Source: Bizionia myxarmorum
GTDB taxonomy: Bacteria > Bacteroidota > Bacteroidia > Flavobacteriales > Flavobacteriaceae
Direction: 5' to 3'
DNA: 64,000 nt
NCBI RefSeq assembly: GCF_008086205.1
Contig: NZ_VSKK01000001.1
Location: 1,550,001-1,614,000 of the forward strand
Part shown: in pieces, positions 1-8,147 of the stretch
Layout of the letters: each line of letters opens with the position of its first letter
Numbering within the stretch: the stretch's first letter is position 1
Notes under the pieces: model-generated
Told to the model about the DNA's origin: nothing
What the model saw: only the letters and a program-made list of their open reading frames with translations
Database searches by the model: none
Made by a program: the position numbers and the translations under genes

Positions 1-387
1 TTAAATAAGAATGATACCGTAAACTATATTAAGAAGGAAAAGACCTATAAAAAGTAATAAAGTATATAAAACTTGTACAAATTTAACATTAGTTACCTCT
101 AGCCAAGTAACAGTTTGTTTAGGTAGTATAAATAACGCTAGACCAATAAAAAGAGAACTCCAACCAATTAATGTAATAATAAGTTTCCAGTTTGGCTCCC
201 AAATATTATGCAATAGAATATTTATCAACCCAATAATAATAGCCATAAATGAGGACAGGATTAGAAATTTTTCATCCTTTAAATCATTGAAAATTTGTTT
301 TATGCGTTTAGGATTAAATGTTAAAATTACAAAAAAGATAATAAGATACCATCCCCAAAACTTCCCAAGAAAAATTGAATTAGCCAT
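1..387 (-). CDS. Small four-helix membrane protein, unknown function
   Basis: A complete 128-residue frame begins with ATG and ends with TAA at the extreme left edge. It is almost entirely hydrophobic, with four predicted membrane spans at about residues 12-22, 42-60, 70-88 and 104-127, and short charged loops (KRIKQIFNDLKDEK after the first span). No signal peptidase site and no recognised family motif is visible. A TATATTTG promoter element lies 29 bases upstream of the start, so it is probably transcribed alone. It sits beside a dead integrase, so it may be cargo of a decayed integrative element, but that is inference. Confidence 0.6.
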   Translation of the reverse strand: MANSIFLGKFWGWYLIIFFVILTFNPKRIKQIFNDLKDEKFLILSSFMAIIIGLINILLHNIWEPNWKLIITLIGWSSLFIGLALFILPKQTVTWLEVTNVKFVQVLYTLLLFIGLFLLNIVYGIILI

Positions 388-415
388 AGACTTTGCTTAA
401 AGTTAATTATATAAG

Positions 416-423
416 CAAATATA
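416..423 (-). promoter_or_regulatory. Promoter -7 element for the membrane protein
   Basis: TATATTTG on the minus strand matches the Bacteroidetes consensus TAnnTTTG and lies 28 bases before the ATG at 387. Confidence 0.5.
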
Positions 424-548
424 TAGGAAGTCCTTTTTTTTTAAAATGATGCAGGTCATTGTGTGATTTTTAAAAGGAAATAATTTTGAATCAAATAATA
501 AATGGTATCATGAAATGGGTCTTTTTGTTTATCGTTACCGCCCTTTGT

Positions 549-1769
549 CTATAAGACAGTTTTTAAAAGATTCATATCTGAACTTATTTTATTTTCTAGC
601 ACTCGAGGATATATTTGAGTCGTTGTAATTTTTGTATGCCCGAGTATCTTTGATACGGTTTCAATAGGAACACCGTTTGAAAGGGTTATAGTTGTAGCAA
701 AGGTTTGACGTGCCATGTGGAACGTTAGATTTTTCTTAATCCCAACGAAGTTTGCTACTTCCTTTAAATACATATTTAGTTTTTCATTTGTTAATTTGGG
801 TAGTAAAGTCTCGGAAACGGCTGTGACTGGATGGTCTTGGTATTTCTGAACGATTTCTAATGCTTGGGGGAGTAGGGGAACTTTTACAACCGAATCTGTT
901 TTTTGTCTTTTTGTTATTATCCAATTATTGCCATCAATGCCCATTGTTAAATGATCTGGAGTTAAAAACATAATATCAACGTAACTAATACCTGTGTAAC
1001 AGCTGAAAATAAATAGGTCGCGCACGCGATCTAGTCTGTCAGAAATAAAATTTTTATTCTTTAAATTATCTAATTCAGTTTCTGACAGGAATTCTCTGTT
1101 GATTTTTTTAAACGACATTCTAAAGCGTACAAAAGGATCTTTCTCGGACCATTCCATATGAAAGGCAAGCGTTATTATTTTACGTAAACTTTGAATGTGT
1201 TTCATCACTGTATTATGACTTAAAGCCTTGGGGTGTCCAGCTGGGTATAAATTAGTGAGATATATTATGAAATCTGATAAAAACTCAAAATTGAGTTGCT
1301 TTCAAAATATATCGCTGGTATGTTTCTCTTTCTTTAAAAATTTTTTCACGTAGCTTTAGGTAACACCGAAGTTTCTAATGGAACCTGCTGCAAGGGTGTT
1401 GGAGATTTTTTTATTATGGCTTTCTATAATATTGATGATGGTTTTACCTTCATCAATATTTGTATTGGTATAATGCGACTTTATTAATTGTGCGGTAATG
1501 AGCTGACCTTTGAACTTAAAGTCCTAGTATATTTGGAAGAGTTGGGATTTTACTTCCTCTAAATACAAATTTGTTTGTTTGGCATGAGCAGTAGTGCCTT
1601 TTACTTTTTTCTTTGTCAAATCCTGTAAATCGAGATGGATTATTTTTTTTAAGCTGAAGTTTACTCTTTTGCCATCTACAGTAATTCTAATGTAAATTAG
1701 TGCATCATTGTTAATTGCTCTAGTGGTTTGAAGTCAAAAGAGTGTCGAGAATGTGTGTTTTGCTTGCAT
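549..1769 (-). pseudogene. Tyrosine recombinase/integrase, inactivated by four in-frame stops
   Basis: Read from an ATG at 1769 the frame is 407 codons long with no frameshift, the normal length for Bacteroidetes element integrases. It starts MQAKHTFSTLF and runs to SSDMNLLKTVL. Four codons are stops: TGA 1734-1736 (in the place where relatives have Trp), TAG 1524-1526, TAA 1356-1358 and TGA 1302-1304. The N-terminal arm-binding part (ALIYIRITVDGKRVNFSL), the SAM-like core-binding part (about residues 100-210) and the catalytic domain are all recognisable. Catalytic residues remaining: HMAR, LGH and the nucleophile in TTTQIY. The box I arginine is Ser (CYTGIS), as in IntDOT-type integrases. 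Only the last 219 codons are open, which would lack the arm-binding domain and much of the core-binding domain. The neighbouring tRNA-Arg is a plausible attachment site. Confidence 0.93.
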
Positions 1770-1851
1770 AGTTGTCGTCTTTAGAGTTAAATATCTTTAG
1801 GACGAAAGTCAAATCAACTGTGCTAATTCAAAACTGTAGGTTTTTTTCTGA

Positions 1852-1905
1852 AAGTGTCTACTTAGCAGACACTTATACAAAGTGGTACCCAAATAGCAGA
1901 CACTT
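1852..1905. repeat. Short direct and inverted repeat cluster, possible element end
   Basis: The 12-mer TAGCAGACACTT occurs at 1863-1874 and again at 1894-1905. An inverted copy, AAGTGTCT, begins at 1852, so 1852-1874 can form a hairpin. A second inverted match (AAAGTG near 1879) faces the last copy. Iterated ends of this sort are known for IS21-like elements and integrase arm sites; neither is proven here. Nothing coding is supported between the integrase and the tRNA. Confidence 0.35.
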
Positions 1906-1948
1906 TGAATCAAATATACAGAATTTTTATGAATGTCTGAAAAACAAG

Positions 1949-1980
1949 AAACCGCGTAAATCCTAGGATTTGCGCGGTTT
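1949..1980 (-). terminator. Intrinsic terminator of tRNA-Arg
   Basis: A 15-bp inverted repeat, AAACCGCG(T)AAATCC and its complement with a two-base loop and one G-U pair, lies 25 bases past the tRNA 3' end. On the minus strand it is followed by TTGTTTTTC. Confidence 0.75.
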
Positions 1981-2005
1981 TGGTGCTTTTTGATAAAGCT
2001 TTTAG

Positions 2006-2079
2006 TGACCTCGACTGGATTCAAACCAGTAACCTCTTGAGCCGTAATCAAGTGCGCTATTCAGTTGCGCCACGAGGCC
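2006..2079 (-). tRNA. tRNA-Arg, anticodon ACG
   Basis: A full cloverleaf folds from 74 bases: 7-bp acceptor stem (with a G2-U71 wobble), D stem GCGC/GCGC, anticodon stem CTTGA/TCAAG with loop TTACGGC (anticodon ACG, decoding CGN arginine codons), five-base variable loop, and T stem ACTGG/CCAGT. The CCA end is not encoded. Two normally invariant positions are changed together: G19 is A and C56 is T (T loop TTTGAAT), which keeps a tertiary 19-56 Watson-Crick pair as A-U. A15-U48 also pairs. Its own promoter and terminator flank it. Confidence 0.95.
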
Positions 2080-2092
2080 TTTTTTGTGGGTG

Positions 2093-2100
2093 CAAATATA
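2093..2100 (-). promoter_or_regulatory. Promoter -7 element of tRNA-Arg
   Basis: TATATTTG on the minus strand, 13 bases upstream of tRNA position 1. Confidence 0.6.
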
Positions 2101-2371
2101 TTCGTTTTTATAGAATAAGCCAAATAAAATGTGAATTAATCTAAAGCATTTTTTGTTACATACAATTTCCAACCAAAAATAGCCATTTGAAATTTGCTAG
2201 CCTTTGCTAAATCGAGCCGCTGTTTCGTGAAACTCGGTAATATGACTTTATTAATTTTAGCTAATAATTTAAAGAATTGTTTTTTCATATGTTCACCAAA
2301 ATTATTGCGTTACAGATGTTAAAATTAGCAATTTAATAATGTTTAAAATAATTTTTCCTAGAGTAGTTGCT

Positions 2372-2379
2372 TACATTTG
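2372..2379 (+). promoter_or_regulatory. Promoter -7 element of the secreted endonuclease
   Basis: TACATTTG lies 16 bases before the ATG at 2396. An upstream in-frame ATG at 2339 would be ahead of this promoter, so 2396 is preferred as the start. Confidence 0.6.
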
Positions 2380-2395
2380 TAAAAACCCCTTTTTT

Positions 2396-4360
2396 ATGAA
2401 ATATAATTTACTTTTTATTTTCTTATTTTTTATTGGTTTACAGTCCTTCAGCCAAATTGTTATTAACGAACTGGATTGTGATAATCCCGGAATAGATGAT
2501 AAGGAATTTTTAGAACTAAAATCTGATGACGCAAATTTCGATTTAGATGGTTATGTGGTTGTCTTTTTCAATGGATCAAACTCTGGAGGTAATACCAGTT
2601 ACTTCACTGTTAATTTAAATGGTTATACAACAGATGATAATGGATTGTTGCTAATAGGTAGTGATACGGTTACGCCGTTTCCTCAATTATTGATTCCTGC
2701 AAACGTTATTCAGAACGGTGCAGATGCAGTTGCTATTTATCAAGGCAGTGATTCTGATTTTCCAGATAGAACTTTGGCAACCATCACTAATTTAGTAGAT
2801 GTACTTGTTTATGGCACTTCAGATCCTGATGCTGTAGGTTTGTTAACTATTTTTAGTGCACATCCTAACTTTACGGATATTCAACAAATAAATGAAGGTC
2901 CAGGGAATAATACCAATTCGATTCAGTTAAATAATGATGGTACTTATACCGCAACGACACCAACACCACGCGTTTTAAATGATGGAAGTGGCATTATTTA
3001 TAATAGTATTGCAATTTCAACAGATGCAGAGCAATATAATGAAGGTGATATTATGAATATTACATTCACATCTCAAACCAATGTAGATGCGGATGTCACA
3101 TTTTCTTTTTCTCTAAATAATGAAGGCTTTACTGCTGCTGATTACTCTGGAAATACAACCGTAACTATTCTTAATGGTGAAAATACAGTTTCAACAGCTA
3201 TTACTATTATAGATGATACTGAAGATGAAGGTGATGAAGAACCTATTATTAAATTTCAAAATCTACCATATCCATATATTCCATTTAATAATTTCATCAA
3301 ACTTCGTGCTATTGATGATGATTTCACGGTTGCCGATTTTGGCACGCCCTTAAATTCAACCTACGGAATTGTAGCTAGCACACAAGCAAATGGCTATTAT
3401 GATAGTTTAGATGGTTTAGCTGATGTGAATTTAAAGCAAGCCATTCAAGATATTATTGCAAATCCTGATGAGGTTCGCGCGCAAACTTATGCGGATGTGA
3501 TTGATATTTTAAAAGAGGCAGACCAGAATCCAGAAAGAAGTAATGAAGTTTGGTTGGTGTATTTAGAAAAAGGTCGTGCTAAATTAGATTATCAATTAAG
3601 TTCTGTAAGTACGGGCAAATGGAATCGCGAACATACCTTTCCTAGATCTAGAGCGGGATATTACAGCATTGCAGATGATGAAATAGCTGACGGAAAAGAT
3701 ATTTTTTGGGCAACTAACGCCGATTCTTTGCGACATGGAAATTCAGATGCGCATGCTTTAAGAGCCGCAGATGGTCCTGAAAATAGTTCTCGTGGAAATC
3801 AATTCTACGGTGAATATAATGGCCCAGCTGGAACGGTTGGTGGTTTTAAAGGTGATGTAGCGCGAGGCGTATTTTATTTGGCCGTTCGTTATAACGGACT
3901 GGATCTTGTTGACGGTTTTCCTGATGGAAATACAGGCCAGTTTGGCGATTTGCAAACCTTATTGGAATGGCATAGAAATGATCCACCAGATGATTTTGAA
4001 ATGAATAGAAACAATGTTATCTATACTTGGCAAAACAACAGAAACCCTTTTATTGATCAACCAGAGATGGTGGAATATATTTGGGGAAATAATATAGGTA
4101 ATAATTGGAATCAGTCTTTAAGTATTCCTGAAAACACGTTAGACGCTGTTTTGGTTTATCCTAATCCAACCAACGGACGCGTATTTATAAAAGGACTTAA
4201 TAGTAATGCGAAAGCAACAGTTTATTCTTTAGAGGGTAGAGCATTATTTACAGAAACTCTTCATAACCCCTATTTAGATTTAAACTTGTCAAGTGGTATG
4301 TATTTACTACAAATAACGTCAGGTGAAGGCACTACAATTAAAAAGATTGTGGTGAGATAA
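2396..4360 (+). CDS. Secreted endonuclease I family nuclease with LTD-like and Calx-beta-like domains, T9SS type A
   Basis: A 654-residue protein that should be exported and cut nucleic acid outside the cell. The order is: signal peptide (MKYNLLFIFLFFIGLQSFSQ), a lamin-tail-like domain at about 20-185 (IVINELDCDNPGIDDKEFLELKS), a Calx-beta-like segment at about 205-310 (EGDIMNITFTS, DDTEDEG), an endonuclease I domain at about 315-570, and a C-terminal T9SS type A sorting domain at about 580-654 (VYPNPTNGRVFIKG to MYLLQITSGEG). The nuclease signature NREHTFPRS and the later NSDAHALR with SSRGNQFYGE are intact, which suggests activity. The start is set by the promoter at 2372. The likely role is DNA or RNA scavenging for phosphate and nucleosides; the substrate is inferred from the family. 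Confidence 0.88.
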   Translation: MKYNLLFIFLFFIGLQSFSQIVINELDCDNPGIDDKEFLELKSDDANFDLDGYVVVFFNGSNSGGNTSYFTVNLNGYTTDDNGLLLIGSDTVTPFPQLLIPANVIQNGADAVAIYQGSDSDFPDRTLATITNLVDVLVYGTSDPDAVGLLTIFSAHPNFTDIQQINEGPGNNTNSIQLNNDGTYTATTPTPRVLNDGSGIIYNSIAISTDAEQYNEGDIMNITFTSQTNVDADVTFSFSLNNEGFTAADYSGNTTVTILNGENTVSTAITIIDDTEDEGDEEPIIKFQNLPYPYIPFNNFIKLRAIDDDFTVADFGTPLNSTYGIVASTQANGYYDSLDGLADVNLKQAIQDIIANPDEVRAQTYADVIDILKEADQNPERSNEVWLVYLEKGRAKLDYQLSSVSTGKWNREHTFPRSRAGYYSIADDEIADGKDIFWATNADSLRHGNSDAHALRAADGPENSSRGNQFYGEYNGPAGTVGGFKGDVARGVFYLAVRYNGLDLVDGFPDGNTGQFGDLQTLLEWHRNDPPDDFEMNRNNVIYTWQNNRNPFIDQPEMVEYIWGNNIGNNWNQSLSIPENTLDAVLVYPNPTNGRVFIKGLNSNAKATVYSLEGRALFTETLHNPYLDLNLSSGMYLLQITSGEGTTIKKIVVR

Positions 4361-4380
4361 TCATAAATTGAAGTCATAAT

Positions 4381-4410
4381 AAAAGCCCAAACAATTTTGT
4401 TTGGGCTTTT
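4381..4410. terminator. Bidirectional terminator between endonuclease and blaR1-like gene
   Basis: AAAAGCCCAAAC, a six-base loop, then GTTTGGGCTTTT; T-rich on the plus side and A-rich on the left, between two convergent genes. Confidence 0.85.
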
Positions 4411-4429
4411 TATTTAAAGTTAAATCAGG

Positions 4430-6511
4430 TTATTTTTTGTTTTTTGTCGTAATTTCTATAGCGCCATACTTTCCTTTATCGCCGTATTTAGCTTTGGCTG
4501 CTTCATATTTTAATACGTGCATGTCCTGTATAGCATTAGGCGCTAAAGCTTCCATGTCTTTTTTAGTGGATGCTTTACCATTAATAAAAATCAATACGTT
4601 TTCTTGGATTTCCATCACTTTGTTTTGAGCGTTACCAGTGGTAATTAGGATGACGCCATTTTTTCCTTTGTCACCGTATTTTTCAAGTAGGTCATTATCT
4701 TTTATAACATCAGTCTTGATAATGGTACTAGGATCAATAGCATCCATTTCTTTTCTTGATATTTCTTTATCATTTAATAAGATTAGAATTTTTGCATCTT
4801 GTGAAATCGGCTGCATATTACTTACATTGAAATTAAAATTTTCAACGTCCAATTTTAACTGAATAGGTTCAATGGCGGATTCACCGTTAACGGAATGCGC
4901 TCCTTTTGAAACTTTAGATTCATATTTAATGCGGATTCCTATTAGTTCGCCATCAGAATTACGTTTTATTTTATCAAAATTCAAAGTCACGTTTTCTTCT
5001 AAAAAGCGTTTTTTAGTAGCGTTTAAATCGCTATCCGACAAGTCTTTGGTAATAACCACAATGAAATTATTTTCAGGTTTTTTGGTTTCAAACGTAGTTT
5101 TACCATTAAAAATAATGACACCATCTTTTCCGGCTTCGCCATATGTTTTTATAGCATCCTTTTTATTAATGACTTCTATACTCTCTGAAATATTATATTT
5201 TCGCTGGTTTAAATCTTGTTGTCTGTAGTGTTTGCCATTTATTATATAAAGCGGATTTTCCCCCAAACCATCATCTTCTCCTAAAACTTTCTTACTCTTC
5301 AATCGTGTGGCTTTTTCACCAAAAGTCAAATAGTCTTTACTGACTGAAGTGGTTTCTTTTTCTGAAAATTGAAATAGAATATCCTTTTCATCTTCCGAAA
5401 GTCTTATTGAAAACGGCTTGATGGTTTCTGAATTATCTGGTTCAACAGTCATTCTTTTTATGAATTTCGTATCACCATCATGATGGGTTCGTATGGTAAC
5501 TTCCTTAATAGTTTGGTCTGAATTTCTAGAAATTGCTGTGAATTTGATTTTCGCCGTTTTATCAGAAAAATAAGTCTCAATTTCTTTTAATTCCGAATTG
5601 CTAGTATTTGCTGAAACCGTAAAGGATTTAGTTAGAGTTTCATTTAGAGAAACGGTTTTGGCAACATATACAGTTTCCGTATTAAAACTCATTAGAAATA
5701 AGGCTAAAGCAGGAATTACTAATGCATATTTCCAGCTGTTTAAAATGTTTGATTTTGATTTGTGTAACATAATGATTCGTTTTTTGATTAATGAATTATA
5801 AAAATTATTTGTCATCACCAATTGATGAGTTGGTATACTTGCCTTTAATAAAAGACGTTGATAGCTTTGCTTGCAGTCGGTTTCCGACTGTGCTTCGTGA
5901 TCTGCGATAAATTCTAAATTTTGCTGAAGTTCTTTTTTGTAAAACCAGATTATTGGATTAAACCAAAAGATAATACAGAAGAGTTGTGAGAAGATAACAT
6001 CCAGAGAATGCCATTGTTTTACATGCACGCGCTCATGGTTTAAAATAAGCTGAAGTTCTTCATGTTTAAATGAGTCTGGGTTATAAACAATCCAATTAAA
6101 AAATGAAAATGGTGCAAGGGCAGCTTCTGTTGTGACATAATGAATACCATTGCTTCTTTTTGGAGAAGTCCGTTTTATTAATGTGAATAAGGACAACATA
6201 TTAATCGTAAATTTTCCGAAGAAAAATAAAACGCCAGCGCCATATATAGAAAATAACACCTCTGTTAAACTGATGCCTTCTGGAATTTGCTGTTCCGTGA
6301 AAGACCCATCTGATATTATTATGGGGGTGAAATTTTGTGGCGCCACTTCCATGTAAACAGGAATAACAAGTAAAGGAAGAAAAAGACCTATAATAAGGCC
6401 GCTAAATAAAAACCAGCGGTTAGAATTAAAAAACGTTTCACCTTGTAAAAACCATTTATAAGAAACGTAAAATAGGACGATTAGGGCAGAGGCTTTTAGT
6501 AAATACTCCAT
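4430..6511 (-). CDS. BlaR1/MecR1-like M56 membrane metallopeptidase with three TonB-plug-like repeats
   Basis: 693 residues. The N-terminal part has about four membrane helices around an M56 peptidase domain with the zinc motif HERVH (residues 159-163) and downstream EFIADHEA. This is the sensor-protease layout that cleaves a BlaI-type repressor. The C-terminal half holds three copies of a module ending in a glycine-rich TYGEAGKDG, KYGDKGKNG or KYGDKGKYG signature, each starting with a stretch such as NPLYIINGK, ILILLNDK or VLIFINGK. These resemble TonB-dependent receptor plug fragments. It lies two bases after the BlaI-like gene in one operon. The signal sensed is unknown; beta-lactam sensing should not be assumed because no penicillin-binding domain is seen. 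Confidence 0.85.
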   Translation of the reverse strand: MEYLLKASALIVLFYVSYKWFLQGETFFNSNRWFLFSGLIIGLFLPLLVIPVYMEVAPQNFTPIIISDGSFTEQQIPEGISLTEVLFSIYGAGVLFFFGKFTINMLSLFTLIKRTSPKRSNGIHYVTTEAALAPFSFFNWIVYNPDSFKHEELQLILNHERVHVKQWHSLDVIFSQLFCIIFWFNPIIWFYKKELQQNLEFIADHEAQSETDCKQSYQRLLLKASIPTHQLVMTNNFYNSLIKKRIIMLHKSKSNILNSWKYALVIPALALFLMSFNTETVYVAKTVSLNETLTKSFTVSANTSNSELKEIETYFSDKTAKIKFTAISRNSDQTIKEVTIRTHHDGDTKFIKRMTVEPDNSETIKPFSIRLSEDEKDILFQFSEKETTSVSKDYLTFGEKATRLKSKKVLGEDDGLGENPLYIINGKHYRQQDLNQRKYNISESIEVINKKDAIKTYGEAGKDGVIIFNGKTTFETKKPENNFIVVITKDLSDSDLNATKKRFLEENVTLNFDKIKRNSDGELIGIRIKYESKVSKGAHSVNGESAIEPIQLKLDVENFNFNVSNMQPISQDAKILILLNDKEISRKEMDAIDPSTIIKTDVIKDNDLLEKYGDKGKNGVILITTGNAQNKVMEIQENVLIFINGKASTKKDMEALAPNAIQDMHVLKYEAAKAKYGDKGKYGAIEITTKNKK

Positions 6512-6513
6512 AT

Positions 6514-6873
6514 TTAGTTGTCTTTTTCAATTAATGCAATAATTTCTTTCAGTTCAGCTACACTTATTTTTTCTTCTTGGGCAAAAAAGGAAACCACATT
6601 TTTATAAGAGCTGTTAAAATAATTATCAATAGCGGTATTCATGAACTTTTTAGTGTACTGCTCTTTACTAACAATAGGGAAGTACTCATGTGTTTTGCCG
6701 TAAGCTTTGTAACCCACATAGCCTTTTTCCTCTAAATTTCTAATAATAGTAGATAAGGTGTTATAATGCGGTTTTTCGGTTTCTATTTCTGCTAAAACAT
6801 CTTTTACAAAGGCTTTTTCAAGCGTCCATAAAATGTGCATAATCTCTTCTTCTTTATTCGTTAATTTTTCCAT
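6514..6873 (-). CDS. BlaI/MecI/CopY-family transcriptional repressor
   Basis: 119 residues, the usual family size. An N-terminal winged helix (LTNKEEEIMHILWTLEKAFVKDVL, then HYNTLSTIIRNLEEKGYV) is followed by a C-terminal helical dimerisation part (VVSFFAQEEKISVAELKEIIALIE). In the family the dimer sits on a dyad at its own promoter and is cleaved by the partner M56 protease. The gene is first in a two-gene operon with the protease two bases downstream. A dyad overlapping its own promoter at 6932-6967 fits autoregulation. Confidence 0.9.
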   Translation of the reverse strand: MEKLTNKEEEIMHILWTLEKAFVKDVLAEIETEKPHYNTLSTIIRNLEEKGYVGYKAYGKTHEYFPIVSKEQYTKKFMNTAIDNYFNSSYKNVVSFFAQEEKISVAELKEIIALIEKDN

Positions 6874-6922
6874 CGAAAATTTATTTTTGTTCTCACTAAA
6901 GTGGGGATGAATTATTCTGTTT

Positions 6923-6967
6923 CAAATATATAACTATTTTTGTAGTTACGCAACTAAAAATATAGTT
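6923..6967 (-). promoter_or_regulatory. Promoter and candidate operator of the BlaI/BlaR1 operon
   Basis: On the minus strand TATATTTG (6930 to 6923) is a -7 element 50 bases before the BlaI start. Immediately upstream is an imperfect dyad of two 16-base arms, 6932-6947 and 6952-6967, each ending in AACTA/TAGTT, spaced by four bases. It covers the expected -33 region, as a repressor site would. Confidence 0.55.
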
Positions 6968-7012
6968 TTTTAACGAATTTTTTAGTTATTAAAATAAAAT
7001 GGGGATAAATAC

Positions 7013-7020
7013 TATCTTCG
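7013..7020 (+). promoter_or_regulatory. Possible -7 element of the antiporter gene
   Basis: TATCTTCG differs from TAnnTTTG at one base and lies 46 bases before the ATG at 7067. Confidence 0.35.
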
Positions 7021-7066
7021 CGTTTCAATACATCTGTAAGCAGAAGATGTGTAAAATTAAGATGCA

Positions 7067-8026
7067 ATGAGTATAGTTTGGATGTTATTAGGATTGGTTT
7101 TATTGGTTGTGGGAGGTGAGTTTCTCGTGCGTTCTTCAGTAGCTTTATCCTTTAAATTTAATATTTCAAAATTAGTTATCGGTATGACGGTGGTATCATT
7201 TGCCACATCAGCACCCGAATTATTAGTGAGTTTACAAGCCGCTTTAGATGGTTCACCAGATATTGCTTTAGGAAACGTTATAGGTTCTAATATTGCTAAT
7301 ATTGGACTTGTATTAGGAATCACCGCTTTTATTTCGCCACTAACCATTGACAGGGAATTCTATAAGTTGAATTGGCCTATGATGATGCTACTTTCCATAG
7401 TTCTTTACTTTATGCTGCAAAGTGGTTCAGTTCTAGACTTTAAAGAAGGTCTAGCACTGATGATTTCGTTGGTGGTGTTTCTATACATCTTAATACGTCG
7501 CTCTAAAAAAGCCAATAATTCTGAAATTGAAACGGAAGAAGTTAACGAAACGCTTAAAACAACGTCTAATTTTAAAGTCATCGTTTGGTTGATAATTGGT
7601 GGTGCCGCTTTATATTTTGGTAGTGAATGGTTGGTGTTTGGAGCCAAAGAAATTGCTTTTAATATGGGAATTAGTGAGCGTGTTATTTCGGTAACTATGG
7701 TCGCTATTGGAACTAGTGTTCCCGAATTAGCTGCTTCCGTTATTGCTGCTTTGAAAAAGGAAAAGGCTATCTCATTAGGAAATTTAATAGGTTCTAATAT
7801 TTTTAATATTGCTTCCGTTCTGGGACTAACGGCTATGATTCAGCCTATTCCTGTTTTGAACCCTAGTATTTTAGGTGAAGATATGTTTTGGATGATTGGT
7901 TTTGCAGCCATTTTAATTCCGTTAGCATTTCTACCTAAAAAATTAACTATTGGTCGTTATAAAGGCGCACTGCTTTTGGCTTCTTACATTCTTTTCGTGT
8001 ATTTAGCGTTTTTAGGCGATAGTTAA
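7067..8026 (+). CDS. Calcium/sodium antiporter, CaCA family (YrbG-like)
   Basis: A 319-residue inner-membrane exchanger with about ten helices and the two inverted alpha repeats that define the family. Repeat 1 is SFATSAPELLVSLQAAL then ALGNVIGSNIANIGLVLG; repeat 2 is AIGTSVPELAASVIAAL then SLGNLIGSNIFNIASVLG. The acidic residue in each PEL motif and the GSN motifs, which bind the ions, are present. A hydrophilic loop at about residues 144-165 (RRSKKANNSEIETEEVNE) joins the halves. It probably exports Ca2+ using the sodium gradient. It is monocistronic, with its own terminator at 8034. Confidence 0.93.
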   Translation: MSIVWMLLGLVLLVVGGEFLVRSSVALSFKFNISKLVIGMTVVSFATSAPELLVSLQAALDGSPDIALGNVIGSNIANIGLVLGITAFISPLTIDREFYKLNWPMMMLLSIVLYFMLQSGSVLDFKEGLALMISLVVFLYILIRRSKKANNSEIETEEVNETLKTTSNFKVIVWLIIGGAALYFGSEWLVFGAKEIAFNMGISERVISVTMVAIGTSVPELAASVIAALKKEKAISLGNLIGSNIFNIASVLGLTAMIQPIPVLNPSILGEDMFWMIGFAAILIPLAFLPKKLTIGRYKGALLLASYILFVYLAFLGDS

Positions 8027-8033
8027 TAGGGGT

Positions 8034-8056
8034 GTTACTTTTATAAGTAACTTTTT
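8034..8056 (+). terminator. Intrinsic terminator after the antiporter
   Basis: GTTACTT, loop TTAT, AAGTAAC, followed by five T. Confidence 0.7.
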
Positions 8057-8112
8057 CAGATAGATGACCCCAAAAAAAATGGGGGTAATAATATTTTTTT
8101 AAGAAAATAGTT

Positions 8113-8120
8113 TACTTTTG
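8113..8120 (+). promoter_or_regulatory. Promoter -7 element of glnN
   Basis: TACTTTTG, 27 bases before the ATG at 8148. Confidence 0.65.
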
Positions 8121-8147
8121 TGCTATAATTTTAAAAAAACTACGCAA

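Noticed and set aside
1772-1966. 64-residue plus-strand frame in the integrase-tRNA gap
   Set aside because: It runs through the repeat cluster and the tRNA terminator and has no protein-like composition.
1809-2051. 80-residue minus-strand frame
   Set aside because: It overlaps tRNA-Arg on the same strand and is an artefact of the tRNA and its terminator.
4401-5801. Several plus-strand frames opposite the BlaR1-like gene
   Set aside because: They are antisense shadows of a clearly coding minus-strand gene with conserved motifs.
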